Assembly: GCF_001640805.2 (NCBI RefSeq)
Contig: NC_066833.1
Coordinates: 2,322,454 to 2,386,453 of the forward strand
From: Lates calcarifer
Lineage: Eukaryota; Chordata; Actinopteri; Centropomidae
DNA length: 64,000 bases
Reading direction: 5' to 3'
The notes under the pieces are model-generated. The model saw only the letters and a list, made by a program, of their open reading frames with translations. It had not been told where the DNA came from and made no database searches. Position numbers and translations under genes: made by a program. Shown piece after piece: positions 25,121-38,338 of the stretch (position 1 is the stretch's first letter; each line of letters begins with the position of its first letter).

Positions 25121-28100
25121 ATTAAAAAAAAAAAGACCTCTAAATAGTATTCAAATTAAAAAAAAAAAAAAAGAAAGAAAAGAAAATCTGGTAGACACAA
25201 TCAGTGCAAGTAAACATTGCTTTGTTTAAAGGAGTCACCCACAAAAATGGCATCAACAGTGTTAGAGACTTTTGACATATGATAAGGATTGTTCCTCATG
25301 GTTGTTCATAATCATCTGACAACAAACAGCCTGTTTTCTGAAGGTTTTTCCCTCCAGGCTGCGACAGATTTACTGTCATGGAGCAGGCATGGTAGTGTAG
25401 ATATATCGGGGAAGAATTACATCTACCATCACACTTGAGGGGATGGGAAAGGGGGAATTCCATTAAATTGACCTACTGTTAGTAGTGTGACAACAAAACT
25501 CTTATTTCCGAGGTCAATAATGCATCTTCAAGCTTGTAACACTGGCATTGCCATTCATAAAGCTGTAACAGTGGTGGAGTGAAAAGTGTTATGTTTGTCC
25601 TAAGGTTGGTGCAGTCATTAAAATGTAAGTGTGTTGTCCTCTGGGGAACAGGAACTGGATTTGTAAACATCATGGAAACCTAGCCAAGAGACCACATATC
25701 CAGATGAAGCAATCCTCCAGTGTTTGCATATTTCTATGGACATTAGCTCTGCAGCACCAATACCTTTCACCTGCAGTGAAAACTCACCACCACTATGACT
25801 GTGACCATAGTAACATGACCTGAATGATCCTCAGTTTTACTGTTGTCAGTGTTTAGGGTCAAGTGACACTTTACGTTAATAAATAATAATAATCTTACCT
25901 AAATTAGTTTAAAACAGAACATCAGCAGCTTTAATCCCTGAAAAAAAAAAAACCCCATCAGTTTTGATAGTAGAAAATCTTTTAATGGTCACAGTCCACA
26001 CTTAAGGCACTGCTCATGTGATGGAGGAGTTTGTCACTGTCATGTCTGAGCATGTTGAATAATGGGGAGATGATGAAATATCTTGCCAGAAATAAAACCA
26101 GTAGAGAGAGAGGAGTGATAGAGTTTTCTATCATCAATAGAACATGAGTATTGCTTCAAAAATACTTCTGCTTCCCTCTCTCTTGGTGTGAGATATAATA
26201 GAACATAGATGAATGATGCACTTATTAGTTCTGAGTTAAATGAAAACTAAAATAAGTTGTAAGTGGCAGTAGCCAGCACAGAAACATCAATTTTCTACTT
26301 ACATCTCCACACAAAAAAATAAAAATATTCACAAACTGTGCATTTGTTTTACACTAAAGTTGTTCCCCTTTTCTATATTTAACCATTTTTACTTGTCTTT
26401 TAAGATGTAGAAATTAAACATACTGAGTGAAGACATCCAGTTGTGCTGCACAGGAGAAACATCAAAAATGTTCTGCTGCTCTGAAACTTTAAAACCCACT
26501 AAAAGAATCAGGACAAGACAAAACAAATCTTGATAATTTGTTGCAGCAGTTTCAAAAATAACAGGGAAAGGTTTGTTTGAAAGTGATGCTTCACTCTCAG
26601 TTTGTGGTTTGTTCTTCCAGTAAGTGCTGCAGATGTGTAGAGCAGGAAGTGATGAGCTGTTACGTGTTGGTTGTAGGAGTGATTTCTCAAGAACAGACCT
26701 AATTTCCCCTGAGGACTACTTATTTCTGTCACAGGTATTTCACCTCCCTCCCTGGATCGGATATGACAGCCCATCGTTAAAATGTTCCTGAGATTAATAA
26801 ATGAATAAATAAAAAGCTTTATCACAGTATAGCACATTCTTTCATGGAAGTTTTGGAGCAGTTAAAAGTCACATCTGTGCTGCTTCAAACGAGAAACAGC
26901 ACAGCTCACTTCAGGATTATGTGCACTTCTTGGCTAACAAACAAGTCAGGACTGGTGTGTGATCAAACACACGTGTGTACGCAACCCCATAGTGACGTGG
27001 CTGTAGCCTCGCATAGCACACGCCTGTGTCATCATTTTCCACCTTCCTGCAGCAACCATGTGTCGCAACTACTAATTTCCTGCATCTTCATCATCAACCT
27101 CAGAATAACTGGAAAGAGAGATAAAAACAGAAGAAGTGTCTCTGCTGAAATTGTGCAAGTGAGAATGTTGCAAAACCCATATTTTTAGGGTGTGTAGTAT
27201 CCTGTTACAAACAGGGAACAGCCTCCATAGCACTGTGTAAGCAGCTGGATATAAAACACATGACAAAGGAGTATTGCTGGGGTGACATATGTTCACTTCT
27301 TAATCGTTCTTAATGCTATCTGCTCTGAAAATATAAGAGTATATAGAGATCTGTTGTGTGATGTAAAAGTGTAAAGCTCACAGTTTAACCACCTAATATT
27401 CCACAAATTATTCTTGTCACATGTGTTAAAGCAAATGGTTTTCAACTCTCCCACAGCTCCCCAGGGTGAGGAGGGCCCCTTCAACATGAGAAGTGAGGAG
27501 TGAGGAGAGGATACTGCAGGGAAAGGTGCATGCAGGTGTTCTGAAAACTGCAGAGTTAGTTATTATGGTTGCTGCCGACTAGGTCCACAACACAGTCAGG
27601 AGTTGCAGAGGCAGCGTTCATGACATAAAGCCATATCAGGCTGTGATATCCATCACAACTGTTATCGTCCATATGCCCCACACCTAAGGTGACAGCATTA
27701 GCAATTAGTCATTACTTTTGTGGGAATATAACAGGTGTCAAAACGTGACTTTAAGCAGAAAAAGAGCCTGTTCTGAAAGTAATTTTAAAATGTGTGATTG
27801 TTGTAACTTTTCAGATTGTACAGTGTTGTTAATTCTAACATAAGTTCGTCTCTAGACACTTTAACTGCAAATCTTGTTGTTGTAAAAAGGAGCACTCATT
27901 CATGGCTGGTTTGGACAAGCAGTGGATTTACATCCTCCAGCTGGAGACACCCCCTCCTCCCACCTCCTTCTCGAGCTCTCCTGACCCCTCCACAGCCAAA
28001 GCACAAAGGGTGTGGGACTCTCTTATCTCAGACCTGGGCCTGAATTGTAATGCTTTCCTGGGAAACCTCTACTCCAGTGGGAAAGGACAACAGATCCTTT

Positions 28101-29059
28101 GTGTTCCTGCTCTTCCCCCCCTTGAACCCCTACAACCCGCCCCCTCCTTCATGTCAAGCCTACAGAGACCACTGCCATTAGTTGACCACCCTCCTCCTCA
28201 CCCTGTCTTTCTGTGTCTCGCTCTCTCTCTGCGGTGTCTTAAAAATCCTTCCTCCTCCACCTGCAGCAGGCACAGATCCAAAAGGCTGATGGCTCTACTG
28301 TATGCTTGATGAATAGTATTTCAGCCCATAGTCAACAGGCCTCTGCCGTTCTCCCTTGTTTGAGAAACAAAGGCAGTTCCACCTGTCCCACTTCATTCAA
28401 TAGCTGAATGAAGTGACCTCTTATTCTGGGATGTTTGTTCAGCAGGTCTGCTGTAACGCTAGCTGCCCCAGATTTAACCAAACCCTAAATCACCCCCACT
28501 GTTCTCAGAAAACTCAGACCCCAGAGGAAACCCACTGGTTGATGTTCCGAGTAGAACTTGACCTGGAAACACAGGCCTGGTTTGGTCCCACTGATGCAAA
28601 GTCAGCTGAGACAAACAGCTTTTTAACAGCCTCAACTAAGACATATTTGCCACATATATATTTTTTGTCTTACTCTTAAATCCATGGTTGACCCTAAACC
28701 AGTACGTTAAGGCTGCATACAACCAAAGAAAACTATGTCTGTATTTGCCCCATCAAGTAAAAATGATTTAAAACCATCAAAACATTGCAGGTTTCCCTTT
28801 TGCTGTGGGTCATAGCCCTGTATTTTTAGTCATGGTAGCAGTATGGCCCTAAGGATGGCAATGTCAGTCTACCACTTTGGTCCACATGGAATGAAAAATT
28901 ACATATAGGCTCTTAAAAACCTCTAAAACCTGCATGGGTAAAGTTAAAATGGTGTCTCTCAGCTGCTTGCCTTTTATGGCTTATGATTTTCTAGTCTCTC
29001 CAGCGTCTACTGCAGAATCAGTTGAGCACTAGTTTCTTCTCTAATACATTTTGAAACTG
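25121..29059. other. Intergenic, no gene seen
   Basis: A-rich start (25.1-25.2 kb), then AT-rich non-coding DNA. The 135-codon frame at 27,902-28,309 is Pro/Ser-rich from CT-rich DNA and has no recognisable domain. A duplicated GTGAGGAGTGAGGAG at 27.49 kb is too short to interpret. Confidence 0.6.
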
Positions 29060-30510
29060 TACCTCTTGAATCATTGTCCAAGCACTAGCTGCCTTCTCAA
29101 CCCTCTGCCAGCTAAACTCTCTAAAGATCTCTGGCCAGTCTTGGGACCCGCAGTGCTGAATATTTAATATTAATATATTTAATCACTGACGACTATCTTG
29201 TTCCTACTAGCTTTAATACAGCTGTGGTTAAACCTTTACTTAGGAAACCACACCTTAATCTAAGGTCTCTAAGTAACTAGTGGCTTTAGAACACCTCATT
29301 CTTTTCAGAAATACTAGAAAGAGTTGTGTCCTAGCAGCTTTCTGCCCATTTCAGGCTGAAATAGCATTTGATCTTCTATGGCTTCAGGTTCCACCTCTGC
29401 ACTCCTCTTACTCGATCTCAGTGTGGTCTTCGATAACACACACTATTTCATATTCATCAACCAATTGGAAAACAAATTTGGCCCTCAGCTGGTTAAAATC
29501 CTACTTGTCTGTTAGAACTTGCTGTATCTCCCATAATAATACCATATCAACATATTCTGATGTGAAAGTACCACAGGGCTCTGTTCTTGGCCCCCTGCTT
29601 TTTTCTCTTTTTATTTCACCTCTTTTTTTTTCACTGCTACGCCGATGATACCCAAGTGATGTGCCCATAAAGGCTGATGACTCTTCTCAAATCCTAGAGT
29701 TAGAGCTTTGTCTGTCTGTTGTGAATAACTGGATGTCTTGAAACTTCCTGCTTCTTTGGTCAGATAAAACAGCCTGTTATAGATACCAGTTGATCAAGTA
29801 ACAAAATCCTTTGACAACTAAGAATGTGTGTGTCACATTTAACCCTGCTCTCTCTATCAGCACATTAAAGACAACACCAAGACTACCCTCTTTCACCCGC
29901 TGGTACTGAAAGTCATCTAATGGTTCAGAATACTGCTGCAAGATTGTTGAGTAAATCTAGAAAATTTGACCAATTTAACTGCGAATTTAGCCTCCCTTCA
30001 CTGGCTTCCTATCCAAGTCAGATCAGACTTTAAAAAAAAGTGCATCTGATGACTAAATTTGAACCTGTCTGCTCTCCTTAATCCTTATATCCCATCCCAT
30101 GCTCTGCTCTGAGCCCTGTCTGTCCCCAGAGTTAAATCCAAACTTAAAACCCAACATTACACTTAACTTTCAGTTAGTGCCTTATTCTCGCTGTTGCTCT
30201 CTGCAGGTATTTCTGTCACTGATCTGTGATGGCATGCCTCCTGCTGCCCCCATGATGCTGCTCAATACCTGTTGTTGCATTTTAAATCTATTAGTCTTAC
30301 TGCTAGTCTTATTGCTATTAGTATTGTCACCATTCTAATAGTAATATATAATTTTTTAAATGATGTGTTCTCCCTCCCTCTCTCTGACTTTATCCAGCCG
30401 GTCGAGGCAGATGGCCGTCCACCCTGACTCTGGTTCTGCTTGAAATTTCTGCCTCTTAAAAGGAAGTTTTTCCTTGACTCTGTCACCTAGTGCCACTATA
30501 AAAAATAAAA
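29060..30510 (+). mobile_element. Decayed non-LTR retrotransposon, L2/Rex1-like, with reverse-transcriptase remnant and 3' end
   Basis: A dead LINE copy in plus orientation. Reverse-transcriptase pieces can be read in shifting frames. TAVVKPLLRKPHLN lies near 29,220. A frame at 29,280-29,648 contains WLKSYLSVRT and VPQGSVLGPLLFSLF (29,568 on). The catalytic YADDTQ follows at 29,638-29,655, but in another frame, so a frameshift separates the two motifs. Further on, a QNTAARLLSKSRKFD-like piece and LHWLPIQVRSDF (about 29,930-30,040) correspond to the C-terminal end of such polymerases. The 3' end carries CCGGTCGAGGCAGATGGCCG and CTTAAAAGGAAGTTTTTCCTTG (30,399-30,475), which I recall as the conserved 3' region of teleost L2/Rex1-type elements. 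Stops, frameshifts and deletions rule out activity. The endonuclease half is missing (5' truncation). Confidence 0.88.
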
Positions 30511-32569
30511 CTGACATGAGTAGAGAAGAACACACTGAATCAGAAGGTAAGTGTGGTATTCGAGATGGGCCTTGTGCCATTAAAAGGTTGTCTCTATTTT
30601 AATGCCTCTAGTATTTCATTACAGTCCATCTCTGTCTCCTCCATCACTTCAGGTTATATTTGGCTCAAACAGAATTTGGCCATTTGGGTCACTGCTGCCT
30701 CTAATGCTGGAGTACTTCTTGTCAAGGCTTTTTACTCTCAGAACGTAGGTATCACATGAAGGTTAGTGGATCTTCAAACTGATCTTCCATTTACCTGATG
30801 GCTGCTGGCTTCCACTCCATCCCTGACAGAGCGTGACATGAATGTACTTTTATGAAGTGCATTAGTCTTTCAAAGCTGAGAGCAGCAGTAAAAATGGCTC
30901 TGCAACCATTTTTTGTTTTATTGTAACATATTTACATTTTTGTCACAAATATGGCATACAGCACCAACCCAACTTTGTTTCCAAAATTGTTTAAATCTGA
31001 ACTCTAACAGTGACAGTGATGTCCTATTGTGTCCCTCCTTTATGTTACCATCCACAGTAACATGACATGGGGTTGTTAATCAAGTAATATCCAAATGAAC
31101 GTGTATCAAGGTTATTTTCATGGATGGATTGGTGAAAGCAGAACTACAGTGATGGCAAATAAAAATAGTACGTGTTTGAAGGCCATGTTGATGTCATTTA
31201 CTGACCAAGCTACACTTGCCTCTGCAAATATTTGTGTTAGTTTGCTGCCCAATGTCGCAGAGAAGTCTTACTCCTCATGTAAAGTCTCAAACAAAGAACT
31301 GACGCACTACATTTATCTGATATCCTGTATGAGTGGAAGGAAACCCTCACAGTACTGATTAACTTTACTGATTCTCATTTAGGATTACTCACAATAAGCC
31401 TGACAATATATTATCTCTGACTATATTATATCTCTGGTGTCTCAATAAAGTGACTGGATAATCACTGAATGGTAAGCAGATGTTTTGTATGATGGGAATA
31501 TGAAATTCTAATCTGTGAGAGTGTTAGTAGAAAAGATCAGTTACAATAATCAGATCAGTGATGGATTAAAGTGGAAAAAATAAAGGAACAGGAACTTGAG
31601 GATTTGAGAATTCACTTCATTTAATCAGAGGGATTTTACAAACACGACGGGACCACTTCAGTCCCCATTTTAATTTTTTACACGCTCATCCCTCCCTGCA
31701 TTTTAATATCAGCTCACAGTTGGGAGGGTAAGAGGGGCTTTTGACAGATTACATTCCTGGCTTGGAGGGGATCCTTGTGTAATTTCTCAATGATTCATGG
31801 AGAGCAGCTCATTCTATAATTCAAGAGTTGGAGGTTGTGAATATGAACCACCTGCTGTGAAACAGGAGGAGACTCATTTTCAACCCTTTCAACCCTTCCT
31901 CATTCCCCACCCTACAACACGCTCCTAATGAACCGGAGCTGTGTTAGTGTCCTGCAGAAATCAACCACACACACTGGAGTTAAACTGTTAAACTCTTTGT
32001 TAGCTGGAATAAGAATAAAAATTAGAAATGTGAACCACAAATCTAACTTGAGAAATCAAATTATACTACAGGTGTTCTTGTCTGTTGACATGGATACTCT
32101 GGATTTTCATTCTATGTGCTAACCCATAAATGACCATGGTGAATTTGGGCTAAGAAATCCAGGAAATCCCCTCAACAACAACTTTCTGCTTTGATCAAAC
32201 CTGATCAACGTGATCCTTGTCAAGAGCCACATCCCTGCTCCTATAAGCAGCCTCACTAGCATTAACTCTGTGTGTTTTCTCCATGAAGGTTTCTTTCGTG
32301 TATTTATGACAAGATGTAACATGTTCCTGCGATTTTCTGTCCATATCTGAAGATGAATGGCATCTTCTGTGCTGAATAAGACCTCACTATTGTCATGTTG
32401 GGAAGTCATGTTCACTCTTGATGGTGTAAATCTCCTTTCAGTGTAAATGGTTGCTTAATAACCATTTTATGAGCTCATCTTGTCTCCTCACATACTTTAC
32501 ATGAGAAGACAGAGGGAGGAAAGTGCTGCTTAACTCATCAGTAACCTAACAACTGTAAGGTGAACTAGC
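30511..32569. other. Intergenic, no gene seen
   Basis: No supported gene or recognised repeat. Open frames are below 100 codons and AT-rich. Confidence 0.6.
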
Positions 32570-32735
32570 TAGGTTCAGTCTACTCACCAATACTGAACGA
32601 CTGCGATTGTTAGTTGTTTGACAAGTACTGACTTTTACTTTTATCAAGTAAAATGCCAAATATTATCTGGTTCCAGCTTCTCAAATGTGAGGATTTTTTA
32701 AACTGCTGGTTGGACAAAATAAGCATCAGTTTCAT
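32570..32735 (-). repeat. Interspersed repeat family C, inverted copy
   Basis: Plus strand reads CGATTGTTAGTTGTTTGACA, AAATGCCAAATATTATCTGG, TTCCAGCTTCTCAAATGTGA, GGATTTTTTAAACTGCTGGT, TGGACAAAATAAGCATC. This is the reverse complement of the GGAACCAGTGAAATTATGGC and CAAACAACTAATC blocks seen at 19.2-19.3 kb. Confidence 0.78.
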
Positions 32736-35021
32736 CACTTTACAATCTGTTATATGTTACTCACATTATTGTGACCACTGTGTCAGTAGCTGCCAGTCTT
32801 AAATACTGTGCATGTATTTAGTCATCATCAATAATGCACTCTGCATGAGATCATGTCTCTGAGTGGACTCTCTCTGGAGGATATGGGTGGTTTTAAATTT
32901 CATCCCCTGTATTTCTGCAGACCAGCTGATGTTACAAGTTCAGGACCGGCTATTAGTACCAAACACACAGTACAGTGGGTTTATTTAGCTTTCTAATGTG
33001 GAGATAATATTGTGGAAAATCTGGACACTTCAAAGACTCGTAGACACATAGGAAACAGTCAGGGATATTTTTGTGGGGTGAGGGGTAAAGACTGACAAAC
33101 GTCCACATTTCAGGACCACAGGAAGATGTGAATCTTCCTTTAATGGGGTCTTACATAAAAAATCATCTCAGAATAACTTTGTAACAGGATATTTATGTTT
33201 TTAAAAAAAGAAGGTCATGTAGTTTAAAAGCTCTTAATGTACTTGTCCCTCAAACACCATAAAGCAGTGGTAGAAAAATCTGTTTGAGTCATTGAATTCT
33301 CCTCTGAGAGTTGAGTTACGAGCAGTAAAAGAAGGCACACACCTCACACCAAACACAACAGCTGATATTCCCATTTTTTTCCTACCCACTGTGCTTTTAA
33401 CAGGCACATCAAATCACCATTTAAACTAATCCATATGTTCTTCTGCCAAAGGCCTGTGGCTGTTTTACCATCCAGAATATAAGGCAGCTGCAGCTTACTG
33501 CTGCTTTAGACCAACATGTTCAAGTCTAGATAAACTGTCTTTCTGCAGCAGTGTTCTCAGAATTAGTCAGTGTCTGGCAGCCACAGCCTGTGGTACAAGT
33601 GTAGATTACACGATATTAAAATGATGCAATCGCTTCCTAAATGACTTAACCAAACAAAGCTGAAGGGCTTTTTGTGCAGAGACTCGGGCAGGGGATCAGA
33701 TCTGATCGGCCTCAAACACATGACTCAGTGCAGTAGTTGGCCATATTTGTATATTTCATGATTGTTGTAGGTAGGATATTGAAACACAGTGGTTTCCAAC
33801 CTTTTTAGTCAGACTGCTCCCATAGTCCTATCAGATGAATTCAAGTAATCTCACGGTCAAACTTCCCTCCACATACCTCCAAACAACTGCAGATGTCCTG
33901 GTTGAAGTAATCTAACCCTGGCTGAGAGTCAGTGTAGATTAAAACTCAACTCTATTAAGAAAAGAAAAAGAAAACATGTTGCTCATAAGAGAGCAAAGAA
34001 CTTTTATTTCAAAGGGAGCAAGTTTTGATCACCAACTAAATACAGTGGACACATGCCTGAGGGCCCCAGACCTCCAAGGACCACGAAAGCTCCAGGTTCA
34101 GAGTAAGATAGCCAGTTTGTGCAATTTTAAAATCAACACTGAGTAATAACTGTGACAATATTGGAGTAGCAATATCACCCATTATTTCACCTTTCGTACT
34201 CTGTGTCTAAATCATTAATTAACAGGGGCACAGCAGTTCATTTGTGCCTCAGAGTTCCTTAGTAGGTTGATTTGGCCACAAGCGTCAGTGCTCTGTGAAG
34301 CAGCAGTATGACCAAGAAATATATGGGACAAGCAGGTGGCTGTCAATGTTAACATGCACACAAAAAGCCAGCTCCTTTAGAGAACATGTTAACATACACA
34401 TGAAATCAGATTTCTGCCCTACCTCCCAAAGTTTCTGAATTTCATTAAAAGCCAAATGTTCAGAGGTGGAAACTGACTTATTTGGACTTGAAGTGGCTGC
34501 TTAGTATCTTTGCAAAACACATGAAATTCTTTTGAATATGAGGATGCATCTCTGTGTGCAATGCTCTCTTGTTTCCTTCAGCCACTCTCCCATCACAGTC
34601 ACACACTCCCTGGCTAAAGTCACTGTTGTGCACATGCTCACATGTAAAAAGCAGCTTAGAGAATTCAGTACGTGATGTATATTTGGACAAGAAATCATCT
34701 TACAGGAGAAGTGTAGCTGGGGAAAAAAATCCATCTTCTCTAATCTGATCACAGAAAACAGGTTTGTGGTTGATTAGATACTAGAGATCAGATCAGTGCA
34801 GGAACCCGACAGGAACCTGGTTAGAGAAGTGTTTGTAAACGTCCTGATTATTGGCAACACTGCTTCATTTTTCAGTGTTTCCCTTTAAACACAGCTCTTA
34901 TCTGAGACAGTGGGATGGCTAATGTTTTCTAAATTAGAATGAGTCAGTCTCTTTTGTGCAACTTTTTCTAAGAGGAAAAAAAAGACTGGCCTAAATCTAA
35001 ACCACTTTACCTCCAGAGCCT

Positions 35022-35035
35022 GGGGGGGGGGGGGG
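35022..35035. repeat. Poly-G tract (G14)
   Basis: Fourteen consecutive G after CCAGAGCCT and before CTCTG. Flanking CAGAGCC and GGCTCTG are complementary, so a short stem with the G-run as loop is possible. Confidence 0.9.
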
Positions 35036-36196
35036 CTCTGTCCTGTGGAGGCAAAGAGCTTTTACTTTGGAGGGAAAGTGACATGAGTGCTGTTTCAAGC
35101 AGCAGGATGACCACGAAACATGGACTCACTCAGCTGGACAAAACCAAAGGTTAGAAAAACAACTTCACCCAGCGGTATGAGACAGACTGACTCTTTCATG
35201 ACCTCTTTGATACATATGGGCTTTAAAGGACAGAGTTTCCCACAGAGCGCTCACTTTCTATCCTTGCTCTTTATACTCTTTTTAAAGCTCTGCTCATTAA
35301 TTAGCTCACTCGGCTTAGTGTGTGATATCAGTGTCAGAGAGATCAGCTGCTTGTGTTATTAAATTCCTAATGAGAGTCACTGAAGAGACCCTGATATTAC
35401 AGGAGGACACACACTTCCACTAATGGCCTGAACAACATTAAAGTCTGATACAAAGAATCACCAACAGCCCTGTTTCTCTGCTGTCATTTTACATACACTG
35501 CATTTTATTTAACATTTTTCTTTTTATAGCTTTACTCTTATTTATTTGATGTATTTTACCATGTTTTATTTTTTATGTTCAGGTCTCTGTGCTCTGTGAG
35601 AGAAGGCGACTAAGAAGAAAACTAAGAGAGGATGAAGATGTCCTAGTCATCTACGAGAGAACACTGAGGACAGAGCCTCATGATTTTTTTTCCTCTCTCA
35701 ATTGGGCAAGTACATCTTCCTCTTCTCACTTATCTGTCATGCAAATTAAAGGTTTTCTACGTCAGAAACTTAATGGGTGATGGAAACACCATTTCAAAAT
35801 AAGTGCAGTAACTTAAAAAAGGCAAAGCTCAAGCAAGTGTAAAACCTTTTGCACAAGAGAGGAAGTTTTGAATTTTGCCATGGAAACACAGCTACGGTCA
35901 GCTGCTGTAAACAGGTGTGTGTTTTAATTCAATGATGAAATGCTGTTGATTTGAGTGAATCCTGAACACAGCACTTGATAATATCCTCTGGGCACCATGA
36001 TTCACTGATATCTCTGTCACAGACACAGGAAACAAACTGTTTCCATAAACAACGATGAAACTATTCTAACATTATTCTGATGAAGCACTTTACACTCCAC
36101 CCATTTCACCCTCAGTTACTCCTCTCAGCGTCCATCTTTGTGTGCCATGTGAATGCAGGGGGGTGGCTGACTGACAAACAAGTGCCGCCCCTATGG

Positions 36197-36198
<2 letters not shown>

Positions 36199-36233
<35 letters not shown>
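36199..36233. repeat. (GT)17 microsatellite
   Basis: Perfect GT run followed by GGTGGGGGG. It accounts for the Cys-Val and Thr-His repeats in frames overlapping it on both strands. Confidence 0.97.
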
Positions 36234-36234
<1 letters not shown>

Positions 36235-37470
36235 TGGGGGGTGACATTCCTATATCTCTGAAACAGTCCAACAGCCACAGACAGCTGGACAGGAACCAGC
36301 TGACCGGTTGCTATGTGAACGCCTTTCTTTGCTTTCATCCCAAAACAATTGATGGTGACCGACTCAGTGGCCCTTTAATCCACTCCTCCTGTGACAGAGC
36401 AGCAGAGTCACAGTCTGACCTCAGATCTTTGTTCAGGCTGTTTGAGCTGAAGCTGTCTGCTGCAGCTTATGTTTCATTACACTCCTGTTAGCTGAGCTTT
36501 ACTGCCAGCAGATAGTGTTTCTCCCTTGAAGTAGCTTTTTGAAACTTTGGACAGTATGTTTGATAGAGAGCTGAAAAAGGCAGATCTCATCTTTCACAGC
36601 TGAATGGATATCAAGAGGCAAAACACTATAATGATACCAGTACAACAGCCATGCAAAAGATGCCATGTGAAACACAGAGTGTTAAGTATTCAACAAAGAG
36701 GATTTTATTAAGAGAATAACTAAAGTTGTAGAAGCAGCTCGTCCATCCCTCTCCTACAGCAAAGACATTTCTTAAGCTCTGACTACCTGCACACATGAAT
36801 AACACAAAGTATTTACTGATACAGCTCTCAGAAACTTTGATTTTCTTGGTCTAATGGCTCATGTTGTGGTAACAGTCTTTCTGGGCCAAGACCATTACAT
36901 ACCCTGTAGTTCTGAATGTATCCACTACACTAAAATTGCTCCACAGTCTGGTGCTGTACCAGGGGGTTTGGACACCCTGTTTGTTCGAGGTGGAGGGATA
37001 CCTGTACAGGCCAACCAGGCACTGGCCCATAGGGTTTAGGGCCCCCCTCTGTCAGTGCCTCTGAAATTACCTTTAACTTCTGTAGGAAAGTTGATAAATA
37101 GATGAACAAAGAGACGCAAAACTACTACAATAAGACATCCATTTCAGTCTGCATGCTTTGTTCCTTTATTGGACTGGTGGAAGACCTTTTACATTTTTGT
37201 GCCTCTATCTGTTCTCTCTACTGCTGTGTATTTTCCATTCACTGAAATAAACAGAGTGAAATCCAAAGGTGACAGGGTGAAGGAGAAGGGGGGGGGGTTT
37301 ATGAGTATTGTGGAGAAACGTGAATCAATTACAACATCTGTGTGAGGAAGAGCCCTTTTTACAGTCTTATGGAGTCATAATGCTGCCCTCATCCCTCACA
37401 CTCAGAGCTGAAAGCTGCTGTGTCCTCAGACGAGCACTCAGCTCATGATAATGACCATGAGTCAAGTGAC

Positions 37471-37488
37471 CACACACACACACACACA
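37471..37488. repeat. (CA)9 microsatellite
   Basis: Short perfect CA run in non-coding sequence. Confidence 0.93.
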
Positions 37489-38251
37489 GGAACCGAAACC
37501 TGCTGCAGCAGAAGCAGCGAGGAATAACCCCGTCCACGCCTCGGACTCTCCTCCTTCCCGCCGAGAGGTGATAATGACTTCTTGATATCATCGGCGAGGT
37601 GTGAAGCTTGGAATCGCACATTTGAAGGGTTTAATGTGCTTTTCCTCTTTCACATGCCAGTTTCCTCTTTCCACATGCAGAGCGTTACCATGGCAACGGC
37701 CTAAACTGTCAGCATAAAGACAAAGACTTAAATGAGATTAGGGAAACAGATCCACACTGGATGGAGACAGGAGTCAGCCATGAAGATAAAATATGAATGT
37801 TTAGCTTTACGTCTCCAAATGTAGCTAAAGCGTAAGAAAACGCGCTGCCTCGAATAGGGATTTCATGACCATCCATATCTGAGTCAAGTGTAAACACTTG
37901 TGAAGAGTCTCTTTGCCTCCATTTGCACCTCAGCAGGGTGCAGAGAGTGGAAATCTCAGCAGCATCAGCTGTTCACAGTAAACACCCAGTTTTACACCTT
38001 TAATGACCAGAAATCTTTTCCTCTTTCATAAAAACGCCACCTGACATCAACTCCGTGAAATTTTGTAGCAAAAATCAGTTCATCTCAGTGGAGCCACAAA
38101 GATCAGTGGATGTGTTTACAAGGGTAAAGTACATCAGTCAACTTGAGCCGTCTTGACCTTGGAGGGTACAGAGAGCTGAAGAGTCCACAAGGGACGAAGC
38201 TATCGTAGCTTAAAGTGAACGTATCGACCAGTTAGCGATGAGCTAGCTAGC

Positions 38252-38338
38252 TTTTTAAATGTATATAGCACTTTTCTAGACATGTCAACAACTCAAAGCA
38301 GTTTGGGATTTCAGTATCTTGCCTGAAGGATGCTTCAG
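38252..38338 (-). mobile_element. Fragment of a tRNA-derived SINE (3' part)
   Basis: Read on the minus strand: AGGCAAGATACTGAAATCCC, then TCTAGAAAAGTGCTATATAC and ATTTAAA. This corresponds to the tail half of the SINE at 52.5 kb (GGGCAAGATGCC, then CTAGAGCCATACAAGTGCAG). The tRNA-like head is absent. Highly diverged. Confidence 0.55.

Larger units (their letters stand above)
32736..38251. other. Intergenic, no gene supported
   Basis: Contains microsatellites and a probable old repeat at 33.79 kb (GTGGTTTCCAACCTTTTTAG, resembling the start of a fish repeat that lists 'TTCCCAACCTTTT'). At 35,583-35,780 a pyrimidine-rich tract ending in CAG precedes a 66-codon Arg/Glu-rich open frame, described under findings; it is not strong enough to call a gene. 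Nothing else is recognisable. Confidence 0.55.

Noticed and set aside
27902..28309. 135-codon Pro/Ser-rich frame
   Set aside because: Composition follows from CT-rich DNA. No domain, signal peptide or splice evidence.
33785..33960. GTGGTTTCCAACCTTTTTAG repeat-like start
   Set aside because: Probably an old interspersed repeat, but only the first ~25 bases are alignable by eye. Mentioned in the intergenic note rather than called.
36090..36338. Thr-His repeat protein frame on the minus strand
   Set aside because: Produced by the (GT)17 microsatellite and not a real protein.
36850..37045. GC-richer stretch with CTGTACAGGCCAACCAGGCA and GGGTTTAGGGCCCCCC
   Set aside because: May be a diverged repeat, but no second copy or recognised family could be shown.
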